A stretch of DNA of 64,000 bases from an uncultured Gammaproteobacteria bacterium (GCA_902556205.1 CACDVH010000002.1:62001-126000); one strand, 5' to 3'. Shown: positions 8,759 through 17,060, numbered from the stretch's first letter. Notes: generated from the letters alone by a model not told the origin. A program made the numbers and translations.

Positions 8759-9331
8759 ATGTCAGATAAAAAAGTAAATGGAATATTGTTCATAATTGCT
8801 GGACTGGGTTCACTAGTTGTTTATATGTTGCTTGGAGAAACTGGCCTTTTAAGTAAGGCGCATACTGAAAAAATTGCAGCTTATGCATTGATTACTATAC
8901 CCATAGCTTTTATGGTGACCAGAAATGTTGAAAAAAATGCTTTGATAAAAGTTCAGACATACATTGACGCCGGATTGCTAATGATAGTTATTGGCCTAAT
9001 TATGGGGCTAGTCTCAGATGCCATCAATAGCGCTGAGATCAGTGCTGAATCTGGTTTCATTGGTGATGCGATTGCCTGGACAGGCTGGTCAATTATGTAT
9101 CTTGGAATATTCTTCACTGGATTAGGATACATATGTACCAACCTTTTCCCTACTTGGCTATCGGGTTTATTATCTCTTGTCTCCTTTGTGATGTTTGCTT
9201 ATCTTGCTATCTTGAGTCCTGAGCAGTTATCAAACAGTGGAGACAGTATAGTGGCCCCACTATGGATGCTTAATAGCTTAGTTTTGGTTATTTTAGGCGT
9301 ATTTACAATGAGAAGGGTAGAGGAGAGCTAG
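8759..9331 (+). CDS. Integral membrane protein of unknown function
   Basis: The 190-aa sequence contains about six hydrophobic segments (for example FIIAGLGSLVVYMLLG, YALITIPIAFMV, LLMIVIGLIMGLV, MYLGIFFTGLGYI, LLSLVSFVMFAYLAIL and MLNSLVLVILGVF) and few charged residues. It starts 38 bp after the small exported protein; AAGGGG at 8747-8752 precedes the ATG by 6 bp. I cannot assign a family or function. Confidence 0.75.
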   Translation: MSDKKVNGILFIIAGLGSLVVYMLLGETGLLSKAHTEKIAAYALITIPIAFMVTRNVEKNALIKVQTYIDAGLLMIVIGLIMGLVSDAINSAEISAESGFIGDAIAWTGWSIMYLGIFFTGLGYICTNLFPTWLSGLLSLVSFVMFAYLAILSPEQLSNSGDSIVAPLWMLNSLVLVILGVFTMRRVEES

Positions 9332-9442
9332 AGCCATTATTTCAATGATATAACAGATGTCAACTTGACCTAAATTAGAGTCTAGGTATATACTGAGTCT
9401 GCAAAGTACTAAAAACTCTAATAATAAACTTAGGAGAAGATG

Positions 9443-9703
9443 ATGAATACAATGGTCATGATTGAAATAAATAATGGAACGTTTGATGAGTGGAAGCAAG
9501 GATTTGATGCCTTAGCTGATCAGAGAGCGCAATTCTCAAGGGATGCCAAAGTAGGCAAAGTGGATGACAATACTGCTATTGTTGTAGTAGATGTTTTTGA
9601 TCCTGCTGGCATGATGGCAATGTTCAACTCTGATGCAGCTAAAAAAATGGCCGAAGAGATGGGCGTAGTCAGAACACCTTATAAACTTCAAGCGATGGGT
9701 TAA
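9443..9703 (+). CDS. Small ABM-like (dimeric alpha/beta barrel) protein
   Basis: The 86-aa protein has the strand-helix-strand-strand-helix-strand pattern of antibiotic biosynthesis monooxygenase-like/DUF3764-like proteins: MVMIEINNGTFDEWKQGF, then TAIVVVDVFDPAGMMAMF, then a Met-rich helix ending MAEEMGV. The start at the second of two ATGs (9443) fits AGGAG at 9432-9436 better than the first (9440). Two other short proteins of similar form lie within 7 kb (13953-14210 and 15989-16267). Activity cannot be inferred; many members of this fold are not monooxygenases. Confidence 0.7.
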   Translation: MNTMVMIEINNGTFDEWKQGFDALADQRAQFSRDAKVGKVDDNTAIVVVDVFDPAGMMAMFNSDAAKKMAEEMGVVRTPYKLQAMG

Positions 9704-9796
9704 ATTTAGAAATCCCCTTTCAAGATTTACAATTATTGATTAATTTTTCATATAATATTTAAGCTATTACGCCACGTTTTGCAAGCGAAAGTCTAT

Positions 9797-11428
9797 ATGA
9801 ATAATTATGATTATGTAATCGTTGGAGCAGGCTCAGCAGGGTGTGTTCTTGCAAACAAGCTTGGCGAAGATATAAGTAATAAAATCTTGATATTAGAAGC
9901 AGGTTTAATGGATTACAATTTGATGATCCATATACCTGCTGGCGTCTATAAAGCCTACAGAAATCCAAAGATTAACTGGAACTACTTTAGTCAGGACGAG
10001 CCAGAGCTTTTTAATCGAAACATACCAATACCCCGAGGCAAAGTGGTTGGTGGCTCATCGTCGATTAACTCAATGGTTTATATGCGAGGTCATCCATTAG
10101 ACTATGATCGATGGCAATCTGAATTTGGATTAAAGGACTGGTCTTATGACCAATGTTTGCCCTATTTTAAGGCAGGTGAAGCATCAGATCGTGGTGAAAA
10201 TCTTTGGCGAGGCGCTAGTGGAAATTTAGGGGTTTCAAAAGGCTCTTTCGATAACCCTCTGTTTGATGCCTTTGAAGAGGCAGGTCCTCAGTCTGGACAG
10301 GGTTATTCAGAAGACCTTAATGGTTACAAGCCAGAAGGTATCGCAAGGCTTGATGCCACAAAAAAAAATGGACGACGGTGTAGTGCTGCAATAGCTCATC
10401 TTAAACCTGCTCTTGCTAGAGGAAACATAACACTGCTTACAAGAGCGCAAGTCTTGAAAATAGATATTAATGGTCATTCAGTCACCGGGGCCACCTTTAA
10501 GCACAAAGGGAAGATTCACTCAGTAGAGGCCAATAATGAAGTAATCCTATCGGGCGGTGCTATCAACTCACCGCATCTGCTTATGCTCTCAGGTATTGGT
10601 CCTTCAAAGCACCTAAAAGAGCATGGGATAGACGTTCATCTTGATCTTCCAGGAGTTGGCCAAAACCTACAAGACCATTCTTGCATCATACTTCAATACG
10701 CATGCAAAAAAAGTTTTCCTATTCACAAGGTCAATCAGCCTCATCGTAAATTAGCAACAGGCATCAGATGGGTCTTCACCCGAAAGGGGATTGCGTCATC
10801 AAATATATGGGAGGCAGGTGGACTCATAAGAAGCAGTTCAAAGGCGGCTTATCCAGATATTCAGTACCACTTTGGTCCCGTAGGATTTGAATACAATGCT
10901 AATAAAATATCTCTCCTTCAAGCTTTCGCAATTCATGTCGATCAGCTTCGACCTCGAAGCAGGGGCCAAGTCACTTTGAAGTCAGCAAATCCGCTCGATA
11001 AGCCATTAATGACTTTCAATTACTTACAACATCCAGAGGATTTATCTGAAATGCTAAATGGAATCAAAAAAGCTCGAGAACTCATTTCACAGCCAGCTTT
11101 TGATGAATTTAGGGGGATTGAACTAATACCGGGGCCGAAAGTACAGTCTGATGCACAAATTATTGAATTTATTAAATCTGCCGCAGAGACGGATTATCAC
11201 CCCAGCTGCTCATGTGCTATGGGCAATGGAGAGATGGCGGTTGTTGATGATCAGATGAAGGTTCGAGGAGTTGAAAAGCTTCGCGTCGTTGACGCGTCAG
11301 TCATGCCACAAATTATTTCTGGAAACTTAAATGCACCAACTCAAATGATAGCCGCTCGAGCAGCAGATATGATCTTAGGAAGGGATCAATTAAGCCCTAT
11401 AAAGGCAAAATTTTCTTTTAATTCATAG
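9797..11428 (+). CDS. GMC-family FAD-dependent oxidoreductase, choline/alcohol dehydrogenase-like
   Basis: The 543-aa flavoprotein oxidises an alcohol, possibly choline, an aliphatic alcohol or a sugar alcohol. It opens with the FAD-binding YVIVGAGSAGCVLANKL and shows the GMC signatures RGKVVGGSSSINSMVYMRG and SGGAINSPHLLMLSGIGP. The catalytic region reads DYHPSCSCAMG (His in place) and SGNLNAPTQMIAARAAD, which is BetA/AlkJ-like. I use the ATG at 9797 rather than an upstream TTG because it gives the standard N-terminus just before the FAD strand. It converges on the Old Yellow Enzyme gene. The substrate is uncertain; no betaine aldehyde dehydrogenase is adjacent. Confidence 0.88.
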   Translation: MNNYDYVIVGAGSAGCVLANKLGEDISNKILILEAGLMDYNLMIHIPAGVYKAYRNPKINWNYFSQDEPELFNRNIPIPRGKVVGGSSSINSMVYMRGHPLDYDRWQSEFGLKDWSYDQCLPYFKAGEASDRGENLWRGASGNLGVSKGSFDNPLFDAFEEAGPQSGQGYSEDLNGYKPEGIARLDATKKNGRRCSAAIAHLKPALARGNITLLTRAQVLKIDINGHSVTGATFKHKGKIHSVEANNEVILSGGAINSPHLLMLSGIGPSKHLKEHGIDVHLDLPGVGQNLQDHSCIILQYACKKSFPIHKVNQPHRKLATGIRWVFTRKGIASSNIWEAGGLIRSSSKAAYPDIQYHFGPVGFEYNANKISLLQAFAIHVDQLRPRSRGQVTLKSANPLDKPLMTFNYLQHPEDLSEMLNGIKKARELISQPAFDEFRGIELIPGPKVQSDAQIIEFIKSAAETDYHPSCSCAMGNGEMAVVDDQMKVRGVEKLRVVDASVMPQIISGNLNAPTQMIAARAADMILGRDQLSPIKAKFSFNS

Positions 11429-11470
11429 GAAACTAATTAAACTCAAAGAAGATCAATTCATTAGCGAATT

Positions 11471-12556
11471 CTAGTCTTGATTTGGCTCTGAGACGAATTT
11501 CCACTTTCTAAGGTATTCAATGAATTTTTCCGAAACGCCTTCATCTGATAGATACTGCTCTGACACTGGAATCTCGATTGGTGAAAAGTTTCGATCGGCT
11601 TCATACATTTGAGGAAAGTTGTGATGCAAAATCGCAGCCCTTCCAAGCATAACCCAGTCAATCCCTTCAGCCATAGTCTTTTCGGCATCACCAGGGGTTC
11701 TTATTGATCCAGCAACGCCTAGCTTTGTATGGCCTCTGTCCAGCTCTGTGAAATAAGAGATGAGTTTTTTACCTTGAAAAGACTTTTCTTCGGGCTCTTT
11801 AAAGACGTCCCATAGAGACATATCTAAAAAGTCAATCTTATTAGAGGTCATGAGCTCCTGTGCAAGAATGGTAATTTCTCCAAGCTTCAAGCCAAACCTT
11901 TCAGGTGACAGCCGAACCCCAACAATAAAGTTTGGGTTGCAATCTCTTCTGATACCATCAATAATTTCAAAAAGCAGTCTTGAGCGGTTTCTTAGGGTTT
12001 GCCCATAGTGATCATCACGCTTGTTAATCTCAGGGCTTAAAAATTGCGCCAAGATGTATCCATGAGCACCATGAAGCTCCACTCCATCAAATCCTGCTTG
12101 TTCAGAGCGAATGGCCGCTTTAATAAAGTCATCTCTAAGGTTTTTAACCTCATCTATTGAGAGCCCTCTAGCGTTATGTTTTTCATTGTCAGAAGGACAA
12201 ACAGGTCTCTGTCCAATTAATTCTTCAGGAGACCTCATCCCTGCATGGTGCAACTGACTAATAGCAACGCTCCCACTATCTTTGATTTTTGACGAGAGTC
12301 GTTTTAAGCCTTCAAGGTGATCATCTGAGAAGACACCTAGCTGTCCTGGAAACCCTTTTCCATTGGCCTGTACATGTGAAGCGCAGGTCATGGTAAGTCC
12401 AAAGCCTCCTTCGGCTCGCATCGTGAGCCATCTAAATTCATCATCTGAGAGTTTTCCGTCTTCAAAGCTCTGGGTATTCGTTAAAGGAGACAACATGAAA
12501 CGGTTCTTCAGGATTGGGCCTCTAGAAAAAGATAGGGGGCTTAGTAGGTCTTTCAT
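11471..12556 (-). CDS. NADH:flavin oxidoreductase, Old Yellow Enzyme family
   Basis: An FMN-dependent TIM-barrel oxidoreductase of 361 aa. Typical segments are NRFMLSPLTNTQS near the N-terminus, AISQLHHAGMRS, the substrate-binding GFDGVELHGAHGYILAQFLS, the RNRSRLLFEI helix and the FMN-phosphate-binding end GVAGSIRTPGDAEK and MLGRAAI. OYE enzymes reduce activated C=C bonds or, in demethylase relatives, act on N-methyl groups, but those extra Fe-S and FAD domains are absent here. It is the last gene of a minus-strand run ABM-like, SpeD-like, nitrilase, OYE, with 53 bp separating it from the nitrilase. Confidence 0.88.
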   Translation of the reverse strand: MKDLLSPLSFSRGPILKNRFMLSPLTNTQSFEDGKLSDDEFRWLTMRAEGGFGLTMTCASHVQANGKGFPGQLGVFSDDHLEGLKRLSSKIKDSGSVAISQLHHAGMRSPEELIGQRPVCPSDNEKHNARGLSIDEVKNLRDDFIKAAIRSEQAGFDGVELHGAHGYILAQFLSPEINKRDDHYGQTLRNRSRLLFEIIDGIRRDCNPNFIVGVRLSPERFGLKLGEITILAQELMTSNKIDFLDMSLWDVFKEPEEKSFQGKKLISYFTELDRGHTKLGVAGSIRTPGDAEKTMAEGIDWVMLGRAAILHHNFPQMYEADRNFSPIEIPVSEQYLSDEGVSEKFIEYLRKWKFVSEPNQD

Positions 12557-12609
12557 ATCTCTAATAAATTATGCCCACATTATTCATAATCAATGGGTAA
12601 AAAATAGAA

Positions 12610-13554
12610 TCAATCTTTAAAATGTACTGGGCTTTGACTCTCATTATTAACAATCAACTTGAAAATATCAGGCCGAGAATAATGACCCGCTACATCTAAT
12701 TTTCTATGCGCTGATGCGGACTTAGAAACATCAATATCGGCATATAAAATACCTTGCTCTTTGTTCATCGGTCCAGCAACTAAAGTGCCTCCAGGGGCAA
12801 TGACCACAGAGTCGCCAGTATTAATCCATTCATTAGGGTCAGGATAAAGAGCCTCTATTCCTGGAAATGAATCAGGAATATCGCTCGCTTTTATTGCACT
12901 TCCGCTCCCAATAACCCAGCACGCACCTTCCTTAGCGATATGTTTCATTGAAGAGATCCAGGCATCACCCTGATCCCAAGTCGGTGCAACATAAACTTCA
13001 ACACCTTGAGCATACAAGGCATATCTTGCAAGGGGCATATAATTCTCCCAACAGATGAGGCTGCCGAGCTTGCCGCATGGCGTATCAACAACCTTAAGAC
13101 CTGAGGCATCTCCAAATCCCCAAACCATCCTTTCAGGGTTCGTTGGCATCAACTTTCGATGTCGATTAATGATCTCACCTTTACTACTTATTATGACGTT
13201 TGTGTTGTAAATAGTTGTCTGGCTATTTTCAGGATCACGTTCATTAATATTGCAGATGACTGTAACAGAGTGCTTCTGAGCAGTTTTGCAAATATTTTCT
13301 AAATCATTGTTCTTCAAGTTCACTGAATTGCTGAGCAATTTTGCATGAATTTCGTCTGTCAAATCTTGATCATTGGCTGGCCTTAATCGCCACATCCAGT
13401 CTGGATAGCCAGGTATAAAAGTTTCAGGAAAAACAATTAATTTTGCATCCAACTTAGCCGCTTCTTCTATAAGCGATACTGCTTTTATGATTGTCTTTTC
13501 TTTATCAAGAAAAACAGGAGATTCTTGAATGACTGCGACTTTATATGTGTTCAT
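12610..13554 (-). CDS. Nitrilase (carbon-nitrogen hydrolase family)
   Basis: Hydrolyses a nitrile, or possibly an amide, to a carboxylic acid. The catalytic triad is complete: Glu44 in FPETFIPGYPDW, Lys134 in HRKLMPTNPERMVWG and Cys168 in SLICWENYMPLARYALY. The CWENYMP form is that of branch 1 true nitrilases rather than amidases or N-carbamoylases. Length 314 aa is slightly short for aliphatic nitrilases but complete. It lies 27 bp downstream of the SpeD-like gene and upstream of the OYE, so a shared transcript is likely. The natural nitrile is unknown. Confidence 0.88.
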   Translation of the reverse strand: MNTYKVAVIQESPVFLDKEKTIIKAVSLIEEAAKLDAKLIVFPETFIPGYPDWMWRLRPANDQDLTDEIHAKLLSNSVNLKNNDLENICKTAQKHSVTVICNINERDPENSQTTIYNTNVIISSKGEIINRHRKLMPTNPERMVWGFGDASGLKVVDTPCGKLGSLICWENYMPLARYALYAQGVEVYVAPTWDQGDAWISSMKHIAKEGACWVIGSGSAIKASDIPDSFPGIEALYPDPNEWINTGDSVVIAPGGTLVAGPMNKEQGILYADIDVSKSASAHRKLDVAGHYSRPDIFKLIVNNESQSPVHFKD

Positions 13555-13581
13555 TTTGTGAGATTAAGTATCCAAAAGAGA

Positions 13582-13953
13582 TTATAAATCGATTTCAGTC
13601 AAATGGTGCTCTCTGTTTAGAAACTTATATTCTACTTTAACAGGTTCAAATTGCTTAATCTCTTCAAAGATAACCTCTGTTTGAAGGTCTCCGCAAGTAT
13701 AGACATCAAGCTGCATTAAGCCAGGCTCTGATTCATCCCAGCAGTGCAGAGCTATGTGAGACGTTTCAATAATGACTAATCCAGTTAGGCCTCTGTTGCC
13801 TGGCATATCCAGATACGTGGTAATTGGTCCCTGACAGATTTGCATGCCAATTTTTGAGACAAGATCTGTCAGCCAGGTATGAGCCCACTTCTGATCAGTT
13901 GGAGGCTGATTAACCTCAGCCCTGACGATGAGGTGTTTGTGCTGGACCGTCAT
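13582..13953 (-). CDS. SpeD-like pyruvoyl-dependent decarboxylase
   Basis: The 123-aa protein has the size and motifs of class 1b S-adenosylmethionine decarboxylase, a proenzyme that cleaves itself to create a pyruvoyl cofactor. The prospective pyruvoyl Ser65 and His66 are in IETSHIALHCWDE, and Cys87 is in LDVYTCGD. The residue before the serine is Thr, where classical SpeD has Glu, so the usual Glu-Ser cleavage site is altered. No spermidine synthase gene is adjacent. SpeD relatives that decarboxylate ornithine or arginine are known, so the substrate need not be SAM. Its ATG overlaps the stop of the ABM-like gene by 1 bp (TAATG). Confidence 0.75.
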   Translation of the reverse strand: MTVQHKHLIVRAEVNQPPTDQKWAHTWLTDLVSKIGMQICQGPITTYLDMPGNRGLTGLVIIETSHIALHCWDESEPGLMQLDVYTCGDLQTEVIFEEIKQFEPVKVEYKFLNREHHLTEIDL

Positions 13954-14210
13954 TAGTTCATCTGATCAAGCGCATAGATTACATCAACGCAATTAAACTT
14001 CTCATCCCAGGCTTTCATTTCCTCAGAGCTCATTACTTCCTGCATTTTATTCATATCTGTAATGTTCATCATTAGCATCACCTTTCCTTCTCTAATCACT
14101 CCTAATTCATAATCAACCATAAAGCCTTGAGCACTCTCTTTGGTTGAATTGAACATGTCCATATAGTCTTCAGTCGTGCCCTCAAAAGTAGATACAACGC
14201 ATACATTCAT
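13953..14210 (-). CDS. Small ABM-like protein heading the SpeD-like/nitrilase operon
   Basis: An 85-aa Met- and Asp-rich protein with ferredoxin-like topology: strand VCVVSTFEG, helix TEDYMDMFNSTKESA, strands FMVDYELGVIREGKVMLMMNI, helix MQEVMSSEEMKAW and final strand CVDVIYALDQ. It resembles the ABM/DUF3764-like proteins at 9443 and 15989. The ribosome binding site is AGGAG about 8 bp before the start (seen as CTCCT at 14217-14221). It is the first gene of the minus-strand operon and is coupled to the SpeD-like gene. Function unknown. Confidence 0.7.
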   Translation of the reverse strand: MNVCVVSTFEGTTEDYMDMFNSTKESAQGFMVDYELGVIREGKVMLMMNITDMNKMQEVMSSEEMKAWDEKFNCVDVIYALDQMN

Positions 14211-14287
14211 ATTTTTCTCCTTTTTGTTAATGAACTATCATGATACAAGGATTTATATTTTTCAATTAACGTAAAATAGAGTCCTTT

Positions 14288-15292
14288 ATGAATTCACTAC
14301 TTAATAACTTACAGAATCGACTTTCTGTCCTTTCTCCTGGACTTATTGTGGTTGGCACTATTGCAGCGGCCGCAGGCTTTTTGAGTCTTCATTACAAAGC
14401 GCCAGTCATGCTGTTTGCCTTGCTGATTGGAATTGCCTTTAATTTTCTCTCAGCTGATGAGCGCTGCGCCCCAGGAATTGAGTTTTCCAGTAAGAAAATT
14501 TTGCGTTTTGGGGTCGCTTTATTAGGCTTTAGGGTTACCATCGAGCAAATTTCTGGACTAGGTATGAACACCTTGTTATTTGTTCCAATTTTAGTCATTC
14601 TGTCTATAGGAATCAGTGTTCTGATTGCCAAATTGATGGGAAGAAGGTATCTGTTTAGCCTATTGACTGCTTGCGCCGTTTCGATATGCGGTGCAGCTGC
14701 TACCCTTGCTGTTGCCTCAGTCCTGCCTAACTGGAAAGAGAGGCATCGCGATACATTGTTTATCGTTGTCTGCGTCACAGCACTCTCGACTATTGCCATG
14801 ATTGCATACCCCATTCTTTTTTCGGTAGCAGAGTTCAGTGATGCTGAGATTGGTATCCTCATTGGCTCAACGATTCATGATGTTGCTCAGGTCGTCGGCG
14901 CAGGTTACGCGGTGTCAAACGAGGCTGGTGATATAGCGACCTTTATCAAGCTGTTAAGGATTTCTATGCTGCCATTTATCGTCATCACAATTGCAGTTAT
15001 TCTTAATAGAGGAGAATCCAAATCGATTAGTTCAAAAGCATTCCCTTGGTTCGCTCTTGCCTTCGCGGTCTGCTTAGTTATTAATAGTAGCGGGTTTATA
15101 CCAATCATACTATCTCAGTTTCTAGCTAACGTCTCTCAATGGTCTCTGGTTTTTGCTATTGCAGGTTTGGGCGTTACGACATCACTCAAGTCAATGATGG
15201 AGTTAGGCGGCAGATCTATTGCGCTTCTGGTGCTCCAAACGCTAGCCTTGCTAGCTATTGCTATTCTTGCAGTATCAACTGACCTTATTTAA
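14288..15292 (+). CDS. YeiH/UPF0324-family membrane protein (putative anion exporter)
   Basis: The 334-aa hydrophobic protein has about ten membrane spans and the family-typical cores RCAPGIEFSSKKILRFGVALLG, LTACAVSICGAAATLAVASV and GSTIHDVAQVVGAGYAVS. Members are annotated as putative sulfate exporters and occur near CysB-type regulators; direct transport evidence is thin. It is divergent from the SpeD-like/nitrilase operon with 77 bp between starts. A TAAAAT hexamer (14272-14277) is only 10 bp from the ATG. Confidence 0.85.
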   Translation: MNSLLNNLQNRLSVLSPGLIVVGTIAAAAGFLSLHYKAPVMLFALLIGIAFNFLSADERCAPGIEFSSKKILRFGVALLGFRVTIEQISGLGMNTLLFVPILVILSIGISVLIAKLMGRRYLFSLLTACAVSICGAAATLAVASVLPNWKERHRDTLFIVVCVTALSTIAMIAYPILFSVAEFSDAEIGILIGSTIHDVAQVVGAGYAVSNEAGDIATFIKLLRISMLPFIVITIAVILNRGESKSISSKAFPWFALAFAVCLVINSSGFIPIILSQFLANVSQWSLVFAIAGLGVTTSLKSMMELGGRSIALLVLQTLALLAIAILAVSTDLI

Positions 15293-15318
15293 TTTCTCAG
15301 TTTGAATATAATTTAGGG

Positions 15319-15552
15319 ATGGATAAGTTACTCACTGAAAAACAAGTCACTGAAATCGTAGGCTTCAAAAGGACTAAGCTATATCAGATGATCAAAAAGG
15401 GTGACTTTCCATCACCCAAAAAATATGGGAAGGAGAACAGATGGTTTGAGAGCGATATAGACGAATGGCTAAAGAAAGAGAAAGAGGAGCTTCACAAGGA
15501 CGATGGGATGTTTACTGAAATAGGTAAATTCTTTGACGACTTGTTATCATAA
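15319..15552 (+). CDS. AlpA-like helix-turn-helix regulator
   Basis: The 77-aa protein contains the MerR-superfamily winged helix of phage AlpA/excisionase-type proteins: LLTEKQVTEIVGFKRTKLYQ, the basic KGDFPSPKKYG turn and RWFESDIDEWL. An acidic tail follows. AlpA proteins normally accompany prophages or integrative elements, but no integrase or phage gene is visible here. A TATAAT at 15307-15312 would place transcription at about the A of the ATG (15319), and AGGG abuts the start with no spacing, so a leaderless mRNA is possible. Confidence 0.8.
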   Translation: MDKLLTEKQVTEIVGFKRTKLYQMIKKGDFPSPKKYGKENRWFESDIDEWLKKEKEELHKDDGMFTEIGKFFDDLLS

Positions 15553-15570
15553 ATTTTCGATTGAATATCA

Positions 15571-15900
15571 ATGAGTTACTATCTTAAAGAATCACCACTA
15601 CTTCAACAGTTGATCCATCAAATGGCTGAGTGCAATGAAGATGATTTGTCTTATGAGCTCTGGCGTGATGTTTGTATTAAGAATGGTTGGATTGAAGTGA
15701 ATATTCAACAGGACGATTGGGTTGATAGTATAGAAGATGATACTAAAAGAGAGCTGATCATGGCGTACAACAGCCTCAATCAAGATCTTAAATGGAACAC
15801 CAAAAAAAAGGAAAAGAGGCTTTTTAGGAAGGGTGATGAGGTGATCTCTTATGAGAAGGACCTAGAGCATTACTGGGAATACTCAAGACAGAATAGTTAA
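15571..15900 (+). CDS. Hypothetical cytoplasmic protein
   Basis: A 109-aa, highly charged, Trp- and Tyr-rich protein with no signal peptide or membrane span. It begins 18 bp after the AlpA-like gene and may be co-transcribed with it. No ribosome binding site stands out (ATCA precedes the ATG). I do not recognise the family. Confidence 0.6.
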   Translation: MSYYLKESPLLQQLIHQMAECNEDDLSYELWRDVCIKNGWIEVNIQQDDWVDSIEDDTKRELIMAYNSLNQDLKWNTKKKEKRLFRKGDEVISYEKDLEHYWEYSRQNS

Positions 15901-15929
15901 TCTTCAGAGGCCAAGCTATTTTTCCATAA

Positions 15930-15957
15930 TTCAATATAGGGTTATTTGAGCTATAAT
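15930..15957 (+). promoter_or_regulatory. Candidate sigma70-type promoter of the 15989 gene
   Basis: TTCAAT at 15930-15935 and a perfect TATAAT at 15952-15957 are 16 bp apart and lie 31 bp before the ATG at 15989, which has AAAGGAG (15977-15983) as ribosome binding site. The -35 element is weak, so confidence rests on the -10 and the position. Confidence 0.4.
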
Positions 15958-15988
15958 TGAACTTCATTCATAACGAAAAGGAGTTCAA

Positions 15989-16267
15989 ATGTCAGTAGCA
16001 AGAATTACAACAGTCACTTTTAGCTCGCAGGAGGCTGCAGATGTTGCTTCAGCCTCTTATGTAGAGAATTCACCAAGTGATTTTCCAGAGGCTGAGCAGC
16101 TTTTGAGCGTTAAAGCAGATGGGAATAAGCTTGTAGCGGTGACCTTATATGCAGACTTGGATGCCATGGAAAGGGCATCTGCATCAAGAAAAAAAGTCTT
16201 GGATGCAAATCAGGATGTGCTTTCAGTTGATACCATGGTCGGCTCTGTAGAATTAAACCACAGCTAA
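15989..16267 (+). CDS. Small ABM-like protein
   Basis: The 92-aa sequence has two beta-alpha-beta halves: strand ARITTVTFSS, helix SQEAADVASASYVEN, strand QLLSVKADGNKLVAVTLYA, helix DLDAMERASASRKKVLDA and terminal strand VDTMVGSVELNH. This is the dimeric alpha/beta-barrel pattern seen in ABM-like proteins. A strong ribosome binding site (AAAGGAG) and a TATAAT upstream suggest it is well expressed as a single gene. It converges on djlA 16 bp away. Function unknown. Confidence 0.7.
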   Translation: MSVARITTVTFSSQEAADVASASYVENSPSDFPEAEQLLSVKADGNKLVAVTLYADLDAMERASASRKKVLDANQDVLSVDTMVGSVELNHS

Positions 16268-16283
16268 TTAGTTAAATATTTCT

Positions 16284-17060
16284 TTAGCGCATGCCTCGAT
16301 GCTTTTTGATAGCCTCGTAGGCCTGAATTATTTCTTGAGTCTTTTCATTGGCTAGTTTTTGCATCTCCTCAGGAAGCCCTTTGGCAACAAGCTTGTCTGG
16401 GTGGTGCTGCGCAAGAAGTCGCCTGTAGGCGCGTTTAACCTCTTTGTCGCTGAGAGACTCATCTATGCCAAGTGTCTTATACGCATCCTCAATAGAGGTT
16501 TGCTTGTTTCCACTTTTGGCAGCAGAAAACTGCTGGATTAAATTTTCTAACTCATTGAGAGGAAATCGAAGCTTCTGAGCGATATTTTTAAGTGCGCTAT
16601 GCTCACTCTGATCAAAGACGCCATCGGCATAAGCTGCTTGGATTTGAATTTCTAGAAACATACGAATCAGGTGAGTTCTTCTATGCGTTTCAACTCGAAA
16701 CTGCTCAAGCACCTCATCTAGATTGAAATCTTCTTGTTTCCCCTGATTAAAGAGATCCCTAGCCACTTTAATCATATCCTCAGACAGCTGCATGTGCTCC
16801 ATGACCTGTTGCGCCATAATAATTTCAGACTTTGAAACTTTTCCATCAGCTTTGGAGATATAACCCATGACTGAAAAAACGCCACTAAAGAAAGCCGCTT
16901 GGACTCTCTGTTGGTTTCCTGGACCAAAATTATTATTAAAGCCAGATTGCGCTCTTCGTTTTGAGAAGTTACTTGCAAATGCTACGCCAAGCATTGCCCC
17001 TAAGGGACCTCCAATCATGAAGCCTACCGCACCACCAATAACTGTTGACCACCAACTCAT
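16284..17060 (-). CDS. djlA: DjlA-type membrane-anchored J-domain co-chaperone
   Basis: DjlA stimulates DnaK at the inner membrane. The 258-aa protein has an N-terminal Gly-rich membrane segment (VIGGAVGFMIGGPLGAMLGV, residues 7-26), a TerB-like helical domain (about 50-175, with MGYISKADGKVSKSEI and AYADGVFDQSEHSALK) and a C-terminal J domain (190-258) with the HPD tripeptide at 220-222 needed for DnaK stimulation. Length agrees with the family. It sits 18 bp after a small unknown gene on the same strand. Confidence 0.92.
   Translation of the reverse strand: MSWWSTVIGGAVGFMIGGPLGAMLGVAFASNFSKRRAQSGFNNNFGPGNQQRVQAAFFSGVFSVMGYISKADGKVSKSEIIMAQQVMEHMQLSEDMIKVARDLFNQGKQEDFNLDEVLEQFRVETHRRTHLIRMFLEIQIQAAYADGVFDQSEHSALKNIAQKLRFPLNELENLIQQFSAAKSGNKQTSIEDAYKTLGIDESLSDKEVKRAYRRLLAQHHPDKLVAKGLPEEMQKLANEKTQEIIQAYEAIKKHRGMR

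Noticed and set aside
12363-12620. 85-aa open frame antisense to the Old Yellow Enzyme gene.
   Set aside because: It lies almost wholly inside a well-supported gene on the other strand and has no ribosome binding site or recognisable domain.
15319-15900. AlpA-like gene as evidence of a prophage or genomic island.
   Set aside because: No integrase, phage structural genes, tRNA or direct-repeat attachment sites were found around it.
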